A stretch of 6,095 bases of DNA from Acidobacteriaceae bacterium. Its GTDB lineage: Bacteria > Acidobacteriota > Terriglobia > Terriglobales > Acidobacteriaceae. Positions 1-4,837 of the stretch are shown here, in pieces (the stretch's first letter is position 1; each line of letters opens with the position of its first letter). The position numbers and the translations under genes were made by a program. The stretch is from the NCBI GenBank assembly GCA_025462785.1, contig JAOAPG010000116.1, positions 1 to 6,095 of the forward strand, written 5' to 3'. The notes under the pieces were generated by a model, which saw nothing but the letters and a program-made list of their open reading frames with translations, did no database searches and was not told the origin of the DNA.

Positions 1-21
1 CCCTTGCCCGCGAAAGTTTGA
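1..21 (+). CDS. Possible last codons of an upstream gene (partial)
   Basis: In the frame of base 1 the sequence reads six codons (PLPAKV) and then TGA at 19-21. The TGA overlaps a possible TTG start of thrB at 18-20 (TTGA). Threonine genes are often adjacent, so this could be the end of a threonine synthase or homoserine dehydrogenase gene with translational coupling. Six codons are far too few to identify it, and an in-frame stop here may be chance. Confidence 0.2.
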   Translation, partial: PLPAKV

Positions 22-38
22 AACTTTCTCTCGACCAA

Positions 39-983
39 ATGGCGAAATCTTCTAAACCACCCCAACCTCTCGAACTCGTTTTACCCGCTACTTCCGCAAA
101 CCTGGGGCCAGCTTTTGATGCGGCGGCTCTTGCGCTCGACCTGTCTCTAAAGCTCCGAGCACGTGTCGCCAAGCATTTTTCCATTTCCGCGCGCGGTCGC
201 AATGCCGATATCTGCGAGCAGCTTGAAAACAATCTGATCCTTGCAACCTATCGCGAGGTTCTCGAAGCGGAAGACAAGCCGGTACAACCTTTGGCGCTCC
301 GCATTGATAATCAAATTCCGATCGGTAAAGGTTGCGGTTCATCCGCTGCAGCCCGATTGGCAGGCATCGCCTTGGCGGTACACTTTGGAAAACTAATTTG
401 GAGCGATAGTCAGATCATAGGGGAAGCGTCGCGTCGAGAACATCATCCCGACAATGCTGCTGCGTGCTGGATGGGCGGACTCGCTGTCGCGCGAATGCCT
501 TCTGCTACAGAAGCCCAAGTTGCGAGCTTTCATCCAAAAGGAACATGGCCACTGCTGTTGGCACTACCCGATAAAGCGCTGTCTACGGAAAAAGCTCGTT
601 CCGTTCTACCCGAGAAATATAGCCGGGCTGATGCTGTCACGAATATTCAGAATGCAATGTTGCTGCTCGCGGCTTTCGTCCAACGACGTCCGGACTTGCT
701 GAGTTCTGCCCTGGAAGATCGTATCCATCAGCCCTATCGCGCACCACTCTGTCCCTTGCTGCCGGCCCTACAAAAGGTCCCGAGGAATTTTGGCATCTTA
801 GGTGCGGTGCTTAGCGGTGCGGGTCCATCGGTTCTGATCTTTATAGATCCAAAAGCAAGACCTAGTCGAGTGAAGGCGAAATTACGCGATTATCTGCGCG
901 ATGAAAAGCTTTCCCCAGAATTGATTTTGACGAAGATCAGGGGGGGCGGAGCGATCAAAAACAATAGGCGAAAGAGTCGCTAA
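39..983 (+). CDS. thrB: Homoserine kinase (GHMP kinase family)
   Basis: Cytoplasmic enzyme that phosphorylates L-homoserine with ATP to O-phospho-L-homoserine, the substrate of threonine synthase. Numbered from the ATG at 39 (314 aa, normal family length), the three GHMP signatures are visible: PATSANLGPAFD at 16-27, the ATP-binding glycine/serine loop PIGKGCGSSAA at 94-104, and LSGAGPSVLIF near 258-268. Homoserine-kinase-specific stretches are also present: HHPDN near 135-139, TEKARSVLPEKYSRADAV near 192-209 and IHQPYRAPL near 229-237. The start is uncertain. The frame is open to the window edge; ATG 39 lacks a Shine-Dalgarno site, while TTG 18 would give 7 more residues and overlaps a possible upstream stop as TTGA (18-21). 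The usual EGHPDN reads EHHPDN and PGFD reads PAFD; both look like lineage variants rather than damage. The basic tail (KNNRRKSR) is unusual. The next gene faces it 4 bases after the stop. Confidence 0.93.
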   Translation: MAKSSKPPQPLELVLPATSANLGPAFDAAALALDLSLKLRARVAKHFSISARGRNADICEQLENNLILATYREVLEAEDKPVQPLALRIDNQIPIGKGCGSSAAARLAGIALAVHFGKLIWSDSQIIGEASRREHHPDNAAACWMGGLAVARMPSATEAQVASFHPKGTWPLLLALPDKALSTEKARSVLPEKYSRADAVTNIQNAMLLLAAFVQRRPDLLSSALEDRIHQPYRAPLCPLLPALQKVPRNFGILGAVLSGAGPSVLIFIDPKARPSRVKAKLRDYLRDEKLSPELILTKIRGGGAIKNNRRKSR

Positions 984-987
984 AAGG

Positions 988-1161
988 TTAATTACTTTTC
1001 GGCAACGTTTTGGCGGAAATCGCTCGCACGTATTGCTCAAAGGTGAGGCCAGGGCGTCGGCTGAATTGAGCAGGATACGAACTCAGTGCTTTCATGAAGA
1101 TTTTGATTTCCTGCTGCGTCTCGGCGGTGGACGAAGCCCGAATCACGGTAGAGCGTTTCAC
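988..1161 (-). CDS. Small hypothetical protein, 57 aa
   Basis: Not assigned to a named family. The start chosen is GTG at 1161-1159 because AGAAGG lies 9 bases upstream (1171-1176). A longer form from TTG at 1197 (69 aa) lacks such a site. The protein is basic at the N terminus (KRSTVIRAS). It then has a probable amphipathic helix, ETQQEIKIFMKALSSYP, followed by AQFSRRPGLTFEQYVRAIS. I have an impression of similar short proteins in acidobacteria (helix, then a 'SYP..F...PG.TFEQ' stretch), but this is recollection, not a search result. No membrane segment or signal peptide is visible. It converges on thrB with 4 bases between the stops and lies downstream of the dinB-like gene behind a hairpin, so it probably has its own promoter in 1177-1310. 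It could still be a chance frame. Confidence 0.5.
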   Translation of the reverse strand: MKRSTVIRASSTAETQQEIKIFMKALSSYPAQFSRRPGLTFEQYVRAISAKTLPKSN

Positions 1162-1170
1162 AGTATTTTG

Positions 1171-1176
1171 CCTTCT
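1171..1176 (-). promoter_or_regulatory. Ribosome binding site of the 57-aa gene
   Basis: On the - strand this reads AGAAGG, 9 bases before GTG at 1161. It is the only good Shine-Dalgarno match near the candidate starts and decides the start in favour of the 57-residue form. Confidence 0.5.
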
Positions 1177-1310
1177 TTTCACTGGCTTCAGATGCAACTT
1201 CGGGGAGGAAGGTTTTGGAGGGAGTGACCAAATTTAGTGCAGGTGCGGTCGGGGGTAAATGGCACTCCCGTGCTAGTTCTTTTGGATAGCCAGGCTGTAC
1301 GCCCCAAATG
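1177..1310. other. Intergenic stretch, no gene supported
   Basis: This separates the small - strand gene from the hairpin downstream of the DinB-like gene. Frames crossing it on both strands have no ribosome binding site and no family-like composition. It should hold the promoter of the 57-aa gene, but I could not find a convincing -35/-10 pair. Confidence 0.4.
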
Positions 1311-1332
1311 AAAAGGACCGGTAACCGGTCCT
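1311..1332 (-). terminator. Rho-independent terminator of the DinB-like gene
   Basis: An exact inverted repeat: AGGACCGG (1314-1321), loop TAA (1322-1324), CCGGTCCT (1325-1332). Read on the - strand the 8-bp GC-rich stem runs into TTTT (1314-1311) and then CATTT, a short U tract. It begins 36 bases after the stop codon of the DinB-like gene. On the + strand the hairpin is followed by CTCTCC, so it should not terminate thrB readthrough efficiently by itself. Confidence 0.72.
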
Positions 1333-1351
1333 CTCCAAATTGTCTAATCAC

Positions 1352-1370
1352 AGTATCCTACAGGAATACT
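1352..1370 (-). repeat. Small imperfect hairpin over the stop of the DinB-like gene
   Basis: AGTATCC (1352-1358), loop TACA, then GGAATACT (1363-1370) pair over 7 bp with one bulged base. It covers the TAG stop codon region of the DinB-like gene, about 20 bases before the stronger terminator stem. It may protect the 3' end of the message or be chance; it has no U tract. Confidence 0.3.
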
Positions 1371-1935
1371 AGCGGCTAGCGGGCGGTATTATGCCGTTCA
1401 TCCGCAGATACTCCACCATTTGCCCATAGTGATCCATGGGATGAGCGAGGGCCAGACTCGCCATTCCCAACCGAGTGGTTGTTCCGTCGCCAAAGGGACT
1501 TTTGATCGTGTCCACCAGGTTCTTTCCGTTGAGGGTGTTTACAGACTTGTGAAGATATGCGAACGAGTCATTCAAGAACTTGATTATTTCTGCCTTGGAC
1601 TTGAGTGAATCGGGGCCGTTCTCGCCGCCTACATCAACCGGAATCTTTTCTCCCAGGATTGCCGCCCCGAGGATGTAGTTTACGGCCGCTACGTGTTTTA
1701 CCTGCAGCTCGAACGTCCGTACACCCTTGAACTCGCCGTTCGTTGGGGCAAAGGAATATTTGTCCTCTGGCATTGCCTCTGCCGCTGGAACAAATTCCTT
1801 CTCAAGGTTCGTAACCGCGTGGTCATAGACCTGTGCGATTGTCTGATGCTCATTTGGCTTGCCGGCCTGAGCCAGCATCACGACGCTACACGCAAAAATA
1901 ATAGAAACTCCAAACAGACTTTTCATCATCTTCAT
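1369..1935 (-). CDS. Exported DinB-fold (DinB/YfiT-like superfamily) protein
   Basis: A 188-residue protein of the DinB-like four-helix-bundle superfamily. Members are metal-dependent; characterised ones include bacillithiol and mycothiol S-transferases, but most are of unknown function. Residues 1-24 form a signal peptide: basic MKMMK, a hydrophobic core, then AQA with likely cleavage after A24, so the protein probably acts outside the cytoplasm. H81 in the 'VKHVAAVNY' helix, with H165 and H169 in 'AHPMDHYGQMVEYLRMNG', matches the usual three-histidine metal site. The C-terminal 'HYGQMVEYLRMNGIIPP' is a hallmark of this exported acidobacterial/Bacteroidota subgroup. The start is the ATG at 1935, with GGAGG 9 bases upstream. 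The catalytic role and substrate cannot be read from the sequence. It lies 90 bases after the MFS gene on the same strand, so it may be cotranscribed or have its own promoter. Confidence 0.88.
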   Translation of the reverse strand: MKMMKSLFGVSIIFACSVVMLAQAGKPNEHQTIAQVYDHAVTNLEKEFVPAAEAMPEDKYSFAPTNGEFKGVRTFELQVKHVAAVNYILGAAILGEKIPVDVGGENGPDSLKSKAEIIKFLNDSFAYLHKSVNTLNGKNLVDTIKSPFGDGTTTRLGMASLALAHPMDHYGQMVEYLRMNGIIPPASR

Positions 1936-1944
1936 TCGTTGTCG

Positions 1945-1950
1945 CCTCCA
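1945..1950 (-). promoter_or_regulatory. Ribosome binding site of the DinB-like gene
   Basis: Reads TGGAGG on the - strand, 9 bases before the ATG at 1935. It is a near-consensus site and fixes the first of three closely spaced ATG codons (M1, M3, M4) as the start. Confidence 0.7.
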
Positions 1951-2025
1951 GTACGAGAATGTGAATACGTGTTTTGTGATTCGTAACCCTTCGAGGATTC
2001 AAGCTGTGGCATCTTGCGAAGACAG

Positions 2026-3297
2026 CTAGTCTCGAACTACCGAAGGTGAAAATTGCAGCTCATGAGACGTCAGCGGATATCGCCTCACGGTAACTAACCC
2101 CGCGCTGAGTGCTACTGCCGAACCGAGCAGTGCGGTAGGAACTCCGAATTTATTTGCCAGAGAACCCCAAGCCGCGCTGCCAATCGCCATGCCCCCCTGC
2201 AAAACGAGCAAATACATGGAAAGCGACCGCGCTCGCAGCCAGGATGGAGACATGGTTTGCGCCGCAACATTCAAGCAGGCAAGAATGGCAATCCATGCTG
2301 TCCCGCTTGCGAAGAGTACCAGACTTAGCCAACCAAATGCTTGCACGCGCCCTGCGGCAAATGTCATTACAGCGAATACAATGATTGCGAATACCACCAC
2401 GCCGTCGACCGAAAATCGGCTGCGGAAGCGCGGCAACACAGCAGCTCCCGCCAATGCGCCGAGTCCAAAAGATCCGAGTAAGAGTCCATAGCCACTTGCT
2501 CCGTAGGGACTCGCGAGAATGGGAAGCAGAGCAAGCAGGGAACTCGCTGCCAAACTGAAGGCCAAAGTACGAATCAGCACGCAGCGGACGAGAGGGGTTT
2601 TCCAGCCATAACGAAGTCCCGTGCGAATTGCGTCTCTGATTCTTCCAGTCTCAACTCGTTCCAATGGCATGCGTTTCCAGCGATACAAAAAGAGGATCAC
2701 TCCAAAAAACGACGCCGCATTGAGCAGAAAGGCAACTCCCGATCCCGCCGCGGCGATCACGAGTCCGCCCAGCGCTGGCCCGACGGCGCGGGCAACATTG
2801 AATCCTACGGAGTTCAGAGCTACAGCGGGAGCGTGGCATTCTCCCGAAACCACCTCGGGGGTAATCGCTTGCCACGCTGGATCGTTCATTACCGATCCCA
2901 ATCCCAAAATAAAAGTCAGCAGCAAAAGGATCCACGGCGTGACGTGGTGAGTCAGGCTCAAAACGCCAAGTGTTCCTGCCGCCAATACCATCCATGCCTG
3001 TGTCATCAGCAGAAAGCGCCGGCGGTCAACCATGTCCGCGAGAGCTCCCGCTGGGAGAATCACTAGGAATACCGGCAACATGGTGGCCGCCTGTACCAGG
3101 CTGACCATTAATGGGGACATGGTGAGCTGGGTCATCATCCAGCCTGCGCCCACGTTCTGCATCCAGGTGCCTGTATACGAGATGACGGCAGCCACCCACA
3201 GCGAGCGGAAGAGCGGTTCACGCAGAGGAGCCCATGCGGAGCGATCAGGATGCTCCGACGGTTTTCTCGGCAAGACTGTGTCGAATGAATCCGCCAT
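2026..3297 (-). CDS. MFS transporter, MFS_3/EntS-like
   Basis: A 423-residue inner-membrane major facilitator of the MFS_3 group, to which the enterobactin exporter EntS belongs. Members are proton-driven efflux proteins; the substrate here is unknown. About 12 hydrophobic segments are visible. Motif A, GALADMVDRRR, lies between TM2 and TM3 at residues 84-94. Group-typical stretches follow: DPAWQAITPEVV (139-150), NSVGFNVARAVGPALGG (162-178), and the second-half 'MSPSWLRARSLSMYLLVLQG' with 'GSAAWG'. The start chosen is the ATG at 3297, one base after the stop of the permease gene. A longer form from TTG 3345 would add 16 non-membrane residues overlapping the permease, and has no ribosome site. 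Even the ATG has only a weak Shine-Dalgarno, so translation is probably coupled to the permease. The frame is complete and shows no damage. Confidence 0.92.
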   Translation of the reverse strand: MADSFDTVLPRKPSEHPDRSAWAPLREPLFRSLWVAAVISYTGTWMQNVGAGWMMTQLTMSPLMVSLVQAATMLPVFLVILPAGALADMVDRRRFLLMTQAWMVLAAGTLGVLSLTHHVTPWILLLLTFILGLGSVMNDPAWQAITPEVVSGECHAPAVALNSVGFNVARAVGPALGGLVIAAAGSGVAFLLNAASFFGVILFLYRWKRMPLERVETGRIRDAIRTGLRYGWKTPLVRCVLIRTLAFSLAASSLLALLPILASPYGASGYGLLLGSFGLGALAGAAVLPRFRSRFSVDGVVVFAIIVFAVMTFAAGRVQAFGWLSLVLFASGTAWIAILACLNVAAQTMSPSWLRARSLSMYLLVLQGGMAIGSAAWGSLANKFGVPTALLGSAVALSAGLVTVRRYPLTSHELQFSPSVVRD

Positions 3298-3298
3298 A

Positions 3299-4795
3299 TT
3301 AACTACTGCTAACTTCTGCCGCTGGAACAGGAACTGCGTTGCCAAATGGCCACTCGCGATTGCGCCAGCTGCGGGCCATAAAGATAACTGTGCCGGTTAA
3401 GACTATAACCAGCGCATAACGAATCTGTGCGAGCGAATTGACGCGATATACCAATATGAAAAAGAAACCCAGAATGGCGATTAGCGCCGGCAATGGATAG
3501 AGCCACATGCGAAAAGGACGAGGCAAATCAGGCCGCCGAATTCGAAGAACAATTAATCCAATCGCCTGCATTAGAAACTGCAGAGTGATACGGATCACGA
3601 CGAGCGCAGCGATTACATCCGCCAACGAGAAGAAGCAAAACAACATCGCGGTCCCGCCGAGCGCGACGAGTGAAACATATGGAAACCGGTGCTGAGGGTG
3701 GACCCGCGCGAACGCTCTGAAATAATTTCCATCGAGCGCCGCAGCGTAAGGAACGCGAGAATACCCCAGTAGAAGCGAAAACACGGAAGCGAATGCTGCC
3801 CACATAACCAGGCAGGTCGCGAGTTTCGCCGCCCATGGCCCATAAACTCTTGCCATGAAAATCGAAATGACGTACAAGCCCCGATTCGATTGCCCTGATC
3901 CTGTGATTTCCTGCCATGGCACTACGCCCAGAATGCAGATGTTCATCACCACATATAGACAAGCTACGATCAGAATAGATAGCAAGAGCGCGCGGGGAAT
4001 TGTCTTCTCTGGATCTTTTACTTCATCACCAAGAAAGCTCACATTGTAGTAGCCCCAGTAATCGTAGGTCGCGATGAGCATCGCCGATCCTAAGCCGAGA
4101 AAAAATCCATGGGAGAGATGAAAGGCTCCGGGCGGGAAGCTAAACGCCTGGCTCGCATTGAAGTGGGTTAATCCTGCGAAAATGATCCAGCCGATCGTAC
4201 CCATAACTCCGAGCCAAAGCAGCTTGGACATCCATCCGATGCTCGTAATCTTGCGATAGAGAAGTATCACCACGAGCAGAACAACCCCGATCGCAATAAA
4301 GGTCGCTCCCGAAACGATCCAGCGTACTTGCATCGTGCCGAGAACTGGGATTTGCATGCTCCAATTACGCGCTACGAATTGATTTTCCAACCGCGGCCAC
4401 AGATAAGAGGCATAACTTGCGAGTCCAATTGAGCCAGAGGCAATCGAGAGCGGTGCGCTGAATGAAAGTTGCCAGATGAAGAGAAAAGAAATCAATCGCC
4501 CAAGACGATGTGGTCCGTAGATCTCGCGCAAGTAACGGTAAGAGCCACCGGAGCCGGGCATTGCCGCTCCCAGTTCGGCCCACACCAAGCCATCGCAGAC
4601 AGCAAAGAGCGCGCCAAAGATCCAGCCCAGCATTGCTTGCGGTCCGCCCATCGCGCTGAGGATCAAGGGAATGGTGATGAACGGTCCCACCCCGATCATG
4701 TCGATCATGTTCAGGGCTGTGGCGCTGCCGAGACCGACTCCGCGGATTAATCGCGGTGAACCTTCGTTCCCGCCGGCTTGGATTGAGGGGTGCAT
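3299..4795 (-). CDS. APC-superfamily amino acid/polyamine permease
   Basis: A 498-residue inner-membrane permease, with about 12 hydrophobic segments, that takes up or exchanges an amino acid or related amine; the substrate is not readable. APC features in order: the unwound TM1 substrate motif GVGPFITIP at 35-43, the TM2-TM3 loop ELGAAMPGSGGSYRYLRE at 74-91, the TM6 region YDYWGYYN at 244-251 followed by the family signature GDEVKDPEKTIPRAL at 256-270, GYSRVPYAAALDGNYF at 344-359, and RPDLPRPFRMWLYPLP at 421-436. The last resembles the LAT/basic amino acid transporter style. The C-terminal tail is short and Ser-rich. The start is the ATG at 4795; GGAAG at 4807-4811 is 11 bases upstream, a weak site. 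It starts 42 bases after the stop of the PIG-L-like gene and ends 1 base before the MFS start, so the three are probably one operon. Confidence 0.93.
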   Translation of the reverse strand: MHPSIQAGGNEGSPRLIRGVGLGSATALNMIDMIGVGPFITIPLILSAMGGPQAMLGWIFGALFAVCDGLVWAELGAAMPGSGGSYRYLREIYGPHRLGRLISFLFIWQLSFSAPLSIASGSIGLASYASYLWPRLENQFVARNWSMQIPVLGTMQVRWIVSGATFIAIGVVLLVVILLYRKITSIGWMSKLLWLGVMGTIGWIIFAGLTHFNASQAFSFPPGAFHLSHGFFLGLGSAMLIATYDYWGYYNVSFLGDEVKDPEKTIPRALLLSILIVACLYVVMNICILGVVPWQEITGSGQSNRGLYVISIFMARVYGPWAAKLATCLVMWAAFASVFSLLLGYSRVPYAAALDGNYFRAFARVHPQHRFPYVSLVALGGTAMLFCFFSLADVIAALVVIRITLQFLMQAIGLIVLRIRRPDLPRPFRMWLYPLPALIAILGFFFILVYRVNSLAQIRYALVIVLTGTVIFMARSWRNREWPFGNAVPVPAAEVSSS

Positions 4796-4837
4796 TTGCT
4801 TGCGGACTTCCGAGCAACACTGGTCAACGGCTAACGA

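Noticed and set aside
1033..1227. 64-aa + strand frame after thrB
   Set aside because: Lies antisense to the 57-aa frame, with no Shine-Dalgarno and no recognisable protein features; likely chance.
1037..1351. 104-aa - strand frame across the intergenic region
   Set aside because: It runs through the terminator hairpin, has no ribosome binding site, overlaps the better-supported 57-aa frame and has no family-like composition.
1864..1935. Lipoprotein reading of the DinB protein at Cys16
   Set aside because: The residues before C16 (IIFA) do not form a lipobox, and a good AQA signal peptidase I site follows at 22-24.
1951..2025. Possible promoter or terminator between the MFS and DinB-like genes
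   Set aside because: Only a 4-bp stem (AGAC/GTCT) and no properly spaced -35/-10 pair could be found; not enough to call either.
3298..3345. 16-residue N-terminal extension of the MFS protein from TTG 3345
   Set aside because: It would overlap the permease gene by 47 bases with no ribosome site, whereas ATG 3297 sits directly after the permease stop.
4365..4820. 151-aa and other - strand frames inside the permease gene, and + strand frames antisense to the transporters
   Set aside because: All are shadows of the strongly supported permease, MFS and PIG-L-like genes, with Arg/Ser-rich chance composition.
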